A stretch of 64,000 nucleotides of DNA from Salinicola salarius (GTDB taxonomy: Bacteria > Pseudomonadota > Gammaproteobacteria > Pseudomonadales > Halomonadaceae): the NCBI RefSeq assembly GCF_003206135.1, contig NZ_PZJT01000007.1, forward strand, positions 23,931 through 87,930, given 5' to 3'. The notes below the pieces were generated by a model. It saw only the letters and a program-made list of their open reading frames with translations. It was not told the DNA's origin and did not search any database. The position numbers and the translations under genes are program-made. Each line of letters opens with the position of its first letter. Position 1 is the stretch's first letter. Positions 15,973 through 24,138 of this stretch are shown in pieces.

Positions 15973-18198
15973 ATGAACATGCAATGCACAGCACCGGATA
16001 ACGTCATCGCGCTAAATGATTTCATCGACGAGTTCGGCGACGGTCTTCTGGATACGCTCAACCACACCCACCCCCCGGTCTACGACGGCCGAGGGAACCT
16101 GGCGCGACAGGCGGTGATGAACGCGCTGGCACGCCAGCCGTTTCCGGCACAGGCGGATGTCGTTCACGCGATCTGCGCGCTGCTGCTGGATCAGAACGAG
16201 CGTGCCGGTGTGATTAACGCCGAGATGGGAACCGGCAAGACGATGATGGCGATCGCCGTCGCCGCCGTGATGGCGACCGAAGGCTATCGTCGATCGTTGA
16301 TCGTCTCGCCGCCGCACCTGGTCTACAAGTGGCGGCGCGAGATCCTTGAGACGGTGCCCGAAGCTCGGGTCTGGGTACTCAACGGACCGGATACGCTGGC
16401 GAAGCTGCTCAAACTGCGCGAACAGCTGGGGCAGCCAGACGATGGCCGGCCGGAGTTCTTCGTACTGGGTCGCGTGCGGATGCGGATGGGGTTCCACTGG
16501 GTACCGGTGGTCACCCCGAAGCGTACCATTGCCGGTCGCCTCGCCGCGTGTCCGGATTGCGGCCGCATGATCCTCGACAACGACAATGAGCCGATTCGGT
16601 TCGAGTTGTTTCAGCAGACCGAGCGTCAGCAAGCGTGCCCCGGATGTGGTGGCCAGCTCTGGACACTCATACGCCAACGGCAGCCCAAAGGGGATGCCCG
16701 CCGTCGTTCGGTGCTCAAGGCGCTGCAGCGCATTCCGACGATCGGTAAGGTGACATCGGAGAAGCTGATCGACCAGTTCGGCGAGGCGTTTCTCTCGTCG
16801 ATGCTGGCCGACAATGTGCACGAGTTCATCAACCTGATGGACGAGAACGGCGACCTGGTGTTCAACGATCGACAGGCGACGAGGATGGAACGGGCGATGG
16901 CGAATATTGAGTTCGGCTTCGGCGAGGGTGGTTTCCAGCCAAGCGAGTTCATAAAGCGCTATCTGCCCGATCAGTTCTTTGACCTGCTGATCGTCGACGA
17001 GGGGCATGAGTACAAAAACGCGGGGTCGGCCCAGGGCCAGGCCATGGGCGTACTGGCAGCGAAAGCATGTAAGACGCTCTTGCTCACCGGCACGCTGATG
17101 GGCGGCTACGCCGACGACCTGTTCTATCTGCTCTTCCGGATCCTGACGCCGGTGATGATCGAGGACGGCTACCGTCCCCAGCGTAACTCTCTGGGAGCGG
17201 CCTCCATGGCCTTCATGCGCGAGCACGGTGTTCTCAAGGACATCTACTCGGAGCGAGAGGGGGCTGGACACAAAACGGCGAAGGGACGGAAAACCTCGGT
17301 GCGCACGGTTAAGGCACCGGGTTTCGGTCCCAAGGGCATACTGCGCTACGTGTTGCCCTTCACCGTCTTTCTCAAGCTCAAGGACATCGGTGGCGATGTG
17401 CTGCCACCGTATGACGAGGAGTTCGTGGAAGTACCGATGTCGTCCGGCCAGGCCAGCGCCTATGAGAGGCTCTCTGGAGAGCTGACACAGGCGTTGAAGG
17501 AAGCGCTGGTACGCAAGGACACCACACTGCTGGGCGTGGTGCTCAACGTGCTACTGGCGTGGCCTGACTGCTGTTTTCGGCCGGAGGCGGTCAAGCACCC
17601 GCGCTCGCGGGAGCTGATCAGCTTCGCGAAGTCGATCTTTGACGAGACGTCGACGATGCCCAAGGAGGACGAGCTGGTCGAGCTATGCCGGTCGGAGAAG
17701 GCCGAGGGCCGCAAGGTGCTGGTCTACTCCACGTACACTGGCAAGCGCGACACGACGAGTCGCCTGAAGTGGGTGCTCGAGCAGGCGGGGCTGAAGGTAG
17801 CTGTGCTGCGCTCGAGCGTCGATACCAGTCGGCGCGAGGACTGGATCGCGGATCAGGTCGAGAAGGGGATCGATGTACTGATCACCAACCCGGAACTGGT
17901 AAAGACCGGCTTGGACCTTCTCGACTTCCCGACGATCGCGTTCATGCAGACCGGCTGGAACGTCTACACGCTGCAGCAGGCGGCAAGGCGCTCCTGGCGT
18001 ATCGGTCAGCACCGGGCGGTGCGTGTGGTGTTCTTCGGCTACGCCGAGACCTCACAAATCGCCTGTCTGCGGCTGATGGCCAGTAAGATCGCCGTGGCGC
18101 AGAGCACGTCCGGAGACATCCCTGAGTCCGGGCTCGATGCGCTCAACAGCGATGGCGAGTCGGTCGAGATGGAACTGGCCAGGCAACTGGTCGCGTGA
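15973..18198 (+). CDS. SNF2/DEAD-type helicase of the ICE
   Basis: A 741-residue protein. I choose ATG 15973 because GGAG at 15963-15966 is well spaced to it; ATGs at 15961, 15967 and 15979 are alternatives. Walker A is EMGTGKTM near residue 85. A CPDC...CPGC zinc ribbon lies around residues 195-235, and Walker B is DEGHEY (SNF2-like). The helicase C domain has VYSTYTGKRDTTSRLKWVLE, TNPELVKTGLDLLDF and the motif VI region QQAARRSWRIGQ. SNF2 proteins translocate on double-stranded DNA. With the DUF6094 methyltransferase upstream it recalls helicase-methylase pairs of defence systems, but this pair is also an ICE hallmark. A terminator follows. Confidence 0.85.
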   Translation: MNMQCTAPDNVIALNDFIDEFGDGLLDTLNHTHPPVYDGRGNLARQAVMNALARQPFPAQADVVHAICALLLDQNERAGVINAEMGTGKTMMAIAVAAVMATEGYRRSLIVSPPHLVYKWRREILETVPEARVWVLNGPDTLAKLLKLREQLGQPDDGRPEFFVLGRVRMRMGFHWVPVVTPKRTIAGRLAACPDCGRMILDNDNEPIRFELFQQTERQQACPGCGGQLWTLIRQRQPKGDARRRSVLKALQRIPTIGKVTSEKLIDQFGEAFLSSMLADNVHEFINLMDENGDLVFNDRQATRMERAMANIEFGFGEGGFQPSEFIKRYLPDQFFDLLIVDEGHEYKNAGSAQGQAMGVLAAKACKTLLLTGTLMGGYADDLFYLLFRILTPVMIEDGYRPQRNSLGAASMAFMREHGVLKDIYSEREGAGHKTAKGRKTSVRTVKAPGFGPKGILRYVLPFTVFLKLKDIGGDVLPPYDEEFVEVPMSSGQASAYERLSGELTQALKEALVRKDTTLLGVVLNVLLAWPDCCFRPEAVKHPRSRELISFAKSIFDETSTMPKEDELVELCRSEKAEGRKVLVYSTYTGKRDTTSRLKWVLEQAGLKVAVLRSSVDTSRREDWIADQVEKGIDVLITNPELVKTGLDLLDFPTIAFMQTGWNVYTLQQAARRSWRIGQHRAVRVVFFGYAETSQIACLRLMASKIAVAQSTSGDIPESGLDALNSDGESVEMELARQLVA

Positions 18199-18220
18199 TG
18201 CTCATATTGACCTCAACCCG

Positions 18221-18243
18221 ACCCCTCTTCGGAGGGGTTTTTA
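18221..18243 (+). terminator. Rho-independent terminator after the helicase gene
   Basis: ACCCCTC (18221-18227), TTCG loop, GAGGGGT (18232-18238), T-run 18238-18242. It is an exceptionally stable tetraloop hairpin. It closes the ICE block and separates it from the AT-richer lipid A island. Confidence 0.9.
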
Positions 18244-18439
18244 TTGGTTATATATTGGGGATATGAGCCGGTAGCAGATTCATGATAAAGCAAGCGTGGT
18301 TGGTAGGACCGGGGAACATACCAAAGTAGTCTTAAACCCTCGCCCATCGCTCTCTTGGAATGCTGCCGGGACAGTCGACATTGACATATAGGGTAATTCT
18401 TAAAAAAGTCTTAGCTAAGGAAAAAAATATAAAAGTGAC

Positions 18440-18456
18440 AATAATTTTCTCTTAAG
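18440..18456 (+). promoter_or_regulatory. PmrA-box-like site before dgkA
   Basis: AATAAT-TTTCT-CTTAAG, followed by ACACG. It fits the PmrA consensus YTTAAK-N5-YTTAAK at 10 of 12 positions, with a perfect second half. It lies 81 bases before the dgkA ATG. Nearly the same string occurs before the ArnT-like gene on the other strand. Confidence 0.5.
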
Positions 18457-18537
18457 ACACGACTACCAATATGCCCCAACTGGAGTCGGGCCGAGTTTTG
18501 GGCGCCGACCCTATGGCATCCGAGGGGGCATGTTTAA

Positions 18538-18918
18538 ATGAAGACAACGACTGATCATCCTGTAGCTCCTTCACGCAAAGGGCTGATGAGGATCCTGTTC
18601 GCAACGAGATATTCGTTATTCGGGCTCAGGCATGCTTGGAAGCAGGAGGCGGCGTTTCGGCAAGAAATCATATTATGTGTTCTGCTTTTACCTGTGGTCT
18701 TGATGGCTAATGTTTCAGGTTTGGAGCGAGCCATGCTCTTTGGTACCGCAGTGCTGGTCATCATCGTTGAATTATTAAATTCCGCTTTAGAAGCCGTGGT
18801 GGACCGAATTGGCTTGGAGTTTCACCCTCTGAGCGGTAGCGCGAAAGATATGGGATCGGCAGCGGTCTTGGTAAGCCTGCTGCTGATGGCAGGGGTATGG
18901 CTATGCATACTTCTGTAG
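18538..18918 (+). CDS. dgkA: Diacylglycerol kinase
   Basis: A 126-residue inner-membrane enzyme with the DgkA layout. It has an amphipathic N-terminus (SLFGLRHAWKQEAAFRQE), three membrane helices and the catalytic signature ELLNSALEAVVDR, followed by LSGSAKDMGSAAV. It phosphorylates diacylglycerol to phosphatidate. Diacylglycerol is the by-product when EptA-type enzymes take phosphoethanolamine from phosphatidylethanolamine, and eptA is the third gene of this operon. dgkA also travels next to mcr-3 genes on plasmids. The 3' end overlaps the PAP2 gene by 16 bases. Confidence 0.93.
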   Translation: MKTTTDHPVAPSRKGLMRILFATRYSLFGLRHAWKQEAAFRQEIILCVLLLPVVLMANVSGLERAMLFGTAVLVIIVELLNSALEAVVDRIGLEFHPLSGSAKDMGSAAVLVSLLLMAGVWLCILL

Positions 18919-19676
18919 GTTTCGAAAGCCATCTGTTGCGATTGTTTTATGGATGGCTTTTTTTTATTGCGCTAATGCTGCTGTTCCAGCTCTATGGAAT
19001 CGATTTTTATATCGCTGATTATCTCTACCAATGGGAGGGTGGCCAGTGGCTGTTGAAAGACAACATCATCACTAAATCGATCTTGCATGACGATGGGCGA
19101 CTTTTAAGCGAATTGATGGGAGTCGGGCTGATTGGGTTTGCCGTGACGGCGTGCGTGAAAAGCAGTCTCAGCCATTGGCGTCGACCTTTGCTGTACCTTG
19201 TTGCTTCCGTCGCTTCGTCGACGGTGATTGTGAGCCTCATCAAGAACTCCATCAGCATGGAATGCCCTTGGGATCTTGCCCGTTATGGTGGAGATTTCCC
19301 TTTTATCGGTCTGTTTGAAAGTCGTCCGGCCAGCATGCCTGACTCGGCGTGTTTTCCTGCGGGGCACGCGAGCGCCGGCTATGCCTGGGTTGCGTTGTAT
19401 TTTTTCTTCACCGTGATGGCGCCGGGTTGGAAGTATGTTGGCTTGGCGATAGGCCTGGGCATGGGATTGGCTTTCGGGATCGACCAGCAGCTCAGGGGGG
19501 CGCATTTCTTATCGCACGATATGTCTACGCTCATGATTTGTTGGTCATGCAGCGCCATTTTGGGTTGGCTGATATTAAGAAAGGTCAGCCCCCAGGCTGA
19601 ATCCGTGACGCGGACGCCAGAAATCGTTCGACAAGCCTCGGCCCCCACTCATTACGTCAAAAAGGAGGGGGAATGA
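18903..19676 (+). CDS. PAP2-family phosphatase, likely lipid A phosphatase
   Basis: A 257-residue membrane protein. The ATG at 18903 is spaced 7 bases from AGGGG; an ATG at 18897 is too close to it. It has six hydrophobic segments and the three PAP2 motifs: K at IKNSISMECPWDL, ACFPAGHASAGYA and RGAHFLSHDMSTL. It resembles the LpxE/LpxF lipid A phosphatases and the pap2 gene found beside mcr-1. It would remove a phosphate from lipid A or a related lipid phosphate. The stop overlaps the eptA start, so the two are coupled. The exact substrate is not known. Confidence 0.85.
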   Translation: MHTSVGFESHLLRLFYGWLFFIALMLLFQLYGIDFYIADYLYQWEGGQWLLKDNIITKSILHDDGRLLSELMGVGLIGFAVTACVKSSLSHWRRPLLYLVASVASSTVIVSLIKNSISMECPWDLARYGGDFPFIGLFESRPASMPDSACFPAGHASAGYAWVALYFFFTVMAPGWKYVGLAIGLGMGLAFGIDQQLRGAHFLSHDMSTLMICWSCSAILGWLILRKVSPQAESVTRTPEIVRQASAPTHYVKKEGE

Positions 19677-21301
19677 ACAAGTTCATTGGTTTACTGAGCC
19701 GTCGCCCCACGGCAAGTCCAGAACTATTGACGTTGATCGTCTCGATAGCATTTACCTTATTTTATAACAATGCCTTCTGGCAGAAGGTGCTGGATTTGCA
19801 TTCTCCGGCATTGCCCGGGTCGTGGCTGACCTTAATAGGATACGGTGTACTGATGACTCTTGTTCAGTACATCGTTTATATGTTGTTTGCGACTCGATAC
19901 ACGGCCAAGCCTGTTTTGGGAGTGTTGATAATGGTGGCCGCCAGTGTGAGCTATTTCACATCTGTCTATCATACTTATTTCGATACGACGATGGTGGTGA
20001 ATACGCTTCAGACTGACTCTCGTGAGGCAGGCGAACTTCTCACGGCTGGACTATTCAAGCACCTGCTGATATTTGCGGGATTGCCTATTCTAATTCTGCT
20101 GAGATTCAAGGTTTCCAGGAGCGATTGGAAAGTCACGATTTTGAGGAAGGTCGGTTATTTTTTTGCCGGTGTTATTTTGCTGATCGGCAGCGCACTGTTT
20201 ATTTATCAAAGTTTGGCCTCAGAAATGCGTAACAATCCGGAGATGAGGTATCTTCTGACGCCCGGCAACTATGTTGTCTCATTAGCCAGGGTGTTAACAG
20301 CTAGCCAGAAAAATAAGATCGAGACGAAAATCGCCTTGACCGGTGAAGCGACCTACGAGGGCGGTGATAAGCTCAAGCTGATTGTCATGGTTGTCGGAGA
20401 AACCACCCGTGCCGCCAACTGGGGCCTTAACGGCTATGCTCGGCAGACGACTCCAGAGCTTGCCAAGCGTGATCTTATTAACTACCCCAACGTGACCTCT
20501 TGTGGCACGAGTACAGCCGTTTCGGTTCCGTGCATGTTCTCGCCTTGGGGAAAAGAAAATTACGACGAAAGTGCTATCAACCAGCATGAGTCACTGTTGG
20601 ATGTTCTGAAGCTGGCAGGCTATGACGTGCTGTGGGTAGACAATCAATCCGGCTGCAAAGGTGTTTGTGATCGAGTACCTAATATCAAGCTGGATTCATC
20701 GACCCATACGCCGGGCTGTGATCAGAAGGAATGCTTTGATGACGCACTGAGGGAGGAATTACAGGCGAAAACGAAGGATCTCAAGAAAAATACTGTTATC
20801 GTCCTGCACGAGATGGGCAATCATGGACCCAGCTATTACAAGCGTTATCCCAAAGCCTATGAAAAATTTACTCCGGTGTGCCAGCAAGACGATCTGAGCC
20901 AATGTGCCGGTCAAAGCATCAAGAACGCTTACGACAATGCAATATTGTACAATGACCATGTGTTATCCGGCATCATCGACTACCTGGAAACACAGGATAA
21001 CTACGATTCGACGATGCTGTATGCCTCTGATCACGGAGAGTCTCTAGGGGAAAACGGTGTTTACCTTCACGGTTTACCCTATCTGATTGCGCCGGACGAG
21101 CAGACACACGTTCCAATGATTTGGTGGCTCTCCAAGAACATTCGACGCGACGAGGGTATCGATTACGCCTGCATTCAGTCAGCTGCCGGATCTCATCACA
21201 GTCACGCCAATCTATTCCACACCATCTTGGGCTTGGCGCAAGTCAAAACGGATGTTTACGACGCCAAGCTGGATATGGCAGCCTCCTGCCAATCCTCATG
21301 A
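19673..21301 (+). CDS. eptA: Phosphoethanolamine-lipid A transferase (EptA/MCR family)
   Basis: A 542-residue enzyme with five N-terminal membrane helices (about residues 15-170) and a periplasmic alkaline-phosphatase-fold sulfatase domain. Visible motifs are the zinc/nucleophile region VVGETTRAANWGLNGYARQTTP, SCGTSTAVSVPCMFS (threonine nucleophile of the CGT), LHEMGNHGPSYYKRYP and YASDHGESLGENGVYLHG. Paired cysteines in CKGVCD and CDQKEC are typical of EptA/MCR. It adds phosphoethanolamine to lipid A phosphates and so lowers binding of polymyxins. It is the last gene of the operon, before a terminator. Confidence 0.93.
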   Translation: MNKFIGLLSRRPTASPELLTLIVSIAFTLFYNNAFWQKVLDLHSPALPGSWLTLIGYGVLMTLVQYIVYMLFATRYTAKPVLGVLIMVAASVSYFTSVYHTYFDTTMVVNTLQTDSREAGELLTAGLFKHLLIFAGLPILILLRFKVSRSDWKVTILRKVGYFFAGVILLIGSALFIYQSLASEMRNNPEMRYLLTPGNYVVSLARVLTASQKNKIETKIALTGEATYEGGDKLKLIVMVVGETTRAANWGLNGYARQTTPELAKRDLINYPNVTSCGTSTAVSVPCMFSPWGKENYDESAINQHESLLDVLKLAGYDVLWVDNQSGCKGVCDRVPNIKLDSSTHTPGCDQKECFDDALREELQAKTKDLKKNTVIVLHEMGNHGPSYYKRYPKAYEKFTPVCQQDDLSQCAGQSIKNAYDNAILYNDHVLSGIIDYLETQDNYDSTMLYASDHGESLGENGVYLHGLPYLIAPDEQTHVPMIWWLSKNIRRDEGIDYACIQSAAGSHHSHANLFHTILGLAQVKTDVYDAKLDMAASCQSS

Positions 21302-21306
21302 GATGC

Positions 21307-21341
21307 GGCATGGGCCCCGAGAGGGCCCATGCCTATTTTAG
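21307..21341 (+). terminator. Rho-independent terminator after eptA
   Basis: GGCATGGGCCC (21307-21317), loop CGAGA, GGGCCCATGCC (21323-21333), then TATTTTAG. It is an 11-base perfect stem, six bases past the stop. Confidence 0.85.
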
Positions 21342-21366
21342 TTAATAGAATAATCGTCAAATATGG

Positions 21367-21996
21367 TCAAGAAGCAGTTTTGCTTTTCGGATAGAAGTGT
21401 ATTGCCACTGGGACTAAAGAGATGACGATAATCCCTAAGGTCATCCACTGAAAGTGCTTTTGTACCCAATCTATCTTGCCTAACCAATATCCTGCAGCGA
21501 TTAGCAGCATACACCAGCAGGAAGCGCCTAATATGTTGTACACGGCAAACCGCTTTATTTCCATTTTCGACATTCCTGCCAGGAAAGGCGCTATTGTTCG
21601 CACGATGGGAATGAATCGAGCAATTGAAACGGTAGCACCGCCATAGCGTTGGTACCATTGTTCTGTTTTCTCAATGTGTCGTGGATTGATCCACTTACGC
21701 TGCCTGAGATATTGTCCGACACGGGATGCCCCTATTGTATAGTTTGTCATGTCGCCAAGAACGGCGGCCAATATGGTGGAAATTCCGGCCCACCAAAGCG
21801 AATGTCCGGTCGCCGAGAGAAATGCCCCTGTCGAGAAAAGCAAGGAGTCCCCCGGCAAGAAAGGGAGTATGACAAAGCCTGTCTCGCAGAAAATGATGAC
21901 GAAAATCAGTGATAAACCCAATAGCCAGTTGTTCTGGAAGAGGTCTATCAATCCACTACTGCTGGTGAACTCATGGATTGCGGTGATAAATGACAT
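21367..21996 (-). CDS. DedA-family membrane protein
   Basis: A 209-residue protein with four to five membrane helices, starting MSFITAIHEFTSS after AGAGGGCGAACA. An ATG six codons earlier is possible. DedA signatures are present: FVILPFLPGDSLLFSTGAFL, LGDMTNYTIGASRVG, and the RFIPIVRTIAPFLAGMSKM motif with its conserved arginines and proline. DedA proteins act as undecaprenyl phosphate or phospholipid flippases and affect envelope charge and polymyxin resistance. It faces the eptA operon convergently and lies within the lipid A island. Confidence 0.9.
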   Translation of the reverse strand: MSFITAIHEFTSSSGLIDLFQNNWLLGLSLIFVIIFCETGFVILPFLPGDSLLFSTGAFLSATGHSLWWAGISTILAAVLGDMTNYTIGASRVGQYLRQRKWINPRHIEKTEQWYQRYGGATVSIARFIPIVRTIAPFLAGMSKMEIKRFAVYNILGASCWCMLLIAAGYWLGKIDWVQKHFQWMTLGIIVISLVPVAIHFYPKSKTAS

Positions 21997-22039
21997 TGTT
22001 CGCCCTCTGTTCATTGATCGGTGTGGCGATGACCGTTGG

Positions 22040-22819
22040 TTAGGCTGGTGTTCGTAATTTGCGGTTTTGGCAAATGGTGAGGTATCCCACTAGCATTACT
22101 ATGGTCAGCAAAAATAAGGCGTTGATTAAGGTCGTCCCCAAACCCAGGCCTCCATTCGATGTGGGTTGTGACAGGAGGTCTCCCAAAGAGGCGCCTAGCG
22201 GGCGTGTCAGGACATATGCGATCCAGAATGTCAGAATAGCGTTAGCTTTTAGAATAAAATGTGAGAACGCGATGGCGGCAATCAATACGCCGAATAACAG
22301 CACTGCATGGTCATATCCGACACCCATGCCTTCAGCAATGAAATCACCGGCCGCTGTGCCTAGCGCGAAGGTAACGAGAATCGCAGACCAATAAAATATC
22401 TCTCTACGGGGTGTAAATATTGAGTGAATGGATAGCGTCTTTTCTACTTTGTACCAAGCGGCAAAGGTCGCCACTAGTAGCGCGCTGAATGTCTCTGTAG
22501 ATGTTGCCAAAGGCACGTTGAATTGGTCTGTCAAGTTGTCAGTAATCAACGTGCCAAAAACACTAATCAGTAATACAGTGCTCCAGTAGAGCCATGGAGT
22601 GTATCGACTCGACCTGATTTGCGTGACCAAGAAGACTGCCAGCAAAATGCCCGTTATAATAGACGTTGCCGTTAGCCCGAAGCCTAGATTGAAATTAAGA
22701 AAGTCAGCACCGGTTTCTCCCACTGTTGTTGACATCATTTTGATGATCCAGAACAGTAGCGTCACCTGCGGCACTTTGTTGATCAGCGGCTCTTTGAAGC
22801 CTTGGGTGTTATCGGTCAT
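22040..22819 (-). CDS. COG4705-type integral membrane protein
   Basis: A 259-residue membrane protein, MTDNTQGFKEPLINKVPQVT..., with GGAGGG just before tandem ATGs at 22822 and 22819. About eight hydrophobic helices are seen. The repeated pattern FWIIKMMSTTVGETGADFL (first half) and FWIAYVLTRPLGASLGDLL (second half) marks an internal duplication and is typical of COG4705 membrane proteins. Their function is unknown, although such genes often sit beside two-component and metal-stress genes. It lies between the DedA gene and the epimerase, on the same strand as both. Confidence 0.75.
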   Translation of the reverse strand: MTDNTQGFKEPLINKVPQVTLLFWIIKMMSTTVGETGADFLNFNLGFGLTATSIITGILLAVFLVTQIRSSRYTPWLYWSTVLLISVFGTLITDNLTDQFNVPLATSTETFSALLVATFAAWYKVEKTLSIHSIFTPRREIFYWSAILVTFALGTAAGDFIAEGMGVGYDHAVLLFGVLIAAIAFSHFILKANAILTFWIAYVLTRPLGASLGDLLSQPTSNGGLGLGTTLINALFLLTIVMLVGYLTICQNRKLRTPA

Positions 22820-23109
22820 CATCCCTCCATACTCCCGTTTCGACACCGTTAGTGGTGTGACCAGCAGGATGGGGTGCAAGGCTTATCTAAACCTGATGAC
22901 TATGAGACACGGCAGCTTTAATTCGAGCGGTACGGATACAGTTACAGATTTTCTGCAAAGCAAATTCTATGATGCGCCCGCTCAGAATCGGCTATTGTAA
23001 GGAATGGCGAAGCTGGAGAAGTATGTTTTTCGCGTATGTTGTAGTTAGGTCAGGAAAGGACATAGCCATATCTACGACTGCGATGCAAATATGCCACATG
23101 GACTTTCGC

Positions 23110-24093
23110 TCAAGCGCCTACCGATTCCAATAGCAGTTCGCGATGGTTCTCGAGCCATGCCACGAAACGCTCGATACCGACCTCCAGTGATATCTGGGGG
23201 GTGTAGTGAATGACGGATCTAAGTTTCTCGGTGTCCGCCCAGGTCTTCTCAATATCGCCGAGTTGCATTTGTTTAAAATGCTTGGTTGCCGTGGCACCCA
23301 TCGCGCATTCCAGAGTTTCAACGAAATCGAGCAGTGCGACCGGTTCACCCCGACCCAGGTTATAGATCTCATGTGGCGCGGAATCCTGCCCCCTGGGAGG
23401 AAGAGGCAGAAGGCGCACAATGCATTCCACCACGTCGTCGATGTAGGTGAAATCTCGCGCCATCCGGCCATGATTGAATACGTCGATGGGCTCGTCCCGA
23501 AGCAGGCTCGCGGCAAACATGCAGGGTGCCATGTCCGGACGGCCCCAAGGACCGTAAACCGTGAAAAAACGCATACCTGTGGCCGGTAGGCGATGCAGAT
23601 CTGCATAGCTGTATGCCATCATTTCATTAGCACGTTTGCTCGCAGCGTAGATCGAAGCCGGTTGGTTGGCTGCGTCGGTCTCCCGAAAGGGCAATGTTTC
23701 TTGTCGACCGTATACCGAGCTGGACGACGCGTAGAGCAAATGCTCAACCTGGTAGCGGTTGCAGACATCGAGGATGTTGAGAAAGCCGGTTAGATTACTG
23801 AGACCGTATTCATGAGGATGGTCGACGGAGTAACGCACGCCGGCCTGGGCCGCCAGGTGAACGACATGGGTAAATCTTTCCTGGGCGAATAGCGCATCCA
23901 GCGCTTTCAGATCGGCGATGTCGATGGTATGGAAAGGCACGTCTCCAAGCCGTTCAAGGCGAGCCCCCTTAAGCGACACCGCATAGTAGTCGTTCAGGTT
24001 ATCAAGCGCGACGACGGCGGGGCCGTCATTGACGAGCCGAAGCGTAAGGTGAAAGCCGATGAAACCAGCCGCGCCGGTGACGAGAATTTTCAT
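23110..24093 (-). CDS. UDP-glucuronate 4-epimerase
   Basis: A 327-residue short-chain dehydrogenase fold enzyme. The NAD motif GAAGFIG is at residue 7, the catalytic S-YxxxK appears as SSSSVYG and YAASK, and the family marks are HLAAQAGVRYS, FFTVYGPWGRPDMA and RDFTYIDDVVE. These match UDP-glucuronate 4-epimerases, which make UDP-galacturonate, rather than UDP-glucose epimerases. With the GT2, LAB_N and ArnT-like genes it would supply the sugar for galacturonate transfer to lipid A, as in the Rhizobium Rgt pathway. It follows the ArnT-like gene by 45 bases and is probably cotranscribed. Confidence 0.85.
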   Translation of the reverse strand: MKILVTGAAGFIGFHLTLRLVNDGPAVVALDNLNDYYAVSLKGARLERLGDVPFHTIDIADLKALDALFAQERFTHVVHLAAQAGVRYSVDHPHEYGLSNLTGFLNILDVCNRYQVEHLLYASSSSVYGRQETLPFRETDAANQPASIYAASKRANEMMAYSYADLHRLPATGMRFFTVYGPWGRPDMAPCMFAASLLRDEPIDVFNHGRMARDFTYIDDVVECIVRLLPLPPRGQDSAPHEIYNLGRGEPVALLDFVETLECAMGATATKHFKQMQLGDIEKTWADTEKLRSVIHYTPQISLEVGIERFVAWLENHRELLLESVGA

Positions 24094-24138
24094 TATAGGT
24101 CCTAACGTTAAATCACACGGATGTGCTTCGCTGTCCGA

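Noticed and set aside
16012..17271. A 419-residue antisense frame in the helicase gene
   Set aside because: It lies wholly within the SNF2 helicase, is rich in His/Arg and has no domain pattern. It is a GC-driven shadow.
18395..18416. A second PmrA-like string (CTTAAA-AAAGT-CTTAGC) upstream of dgkA
   Set aside because: It matches the consensus worse than the site at 18440-18456 and lies farther from the gene. It was not annotated separately.
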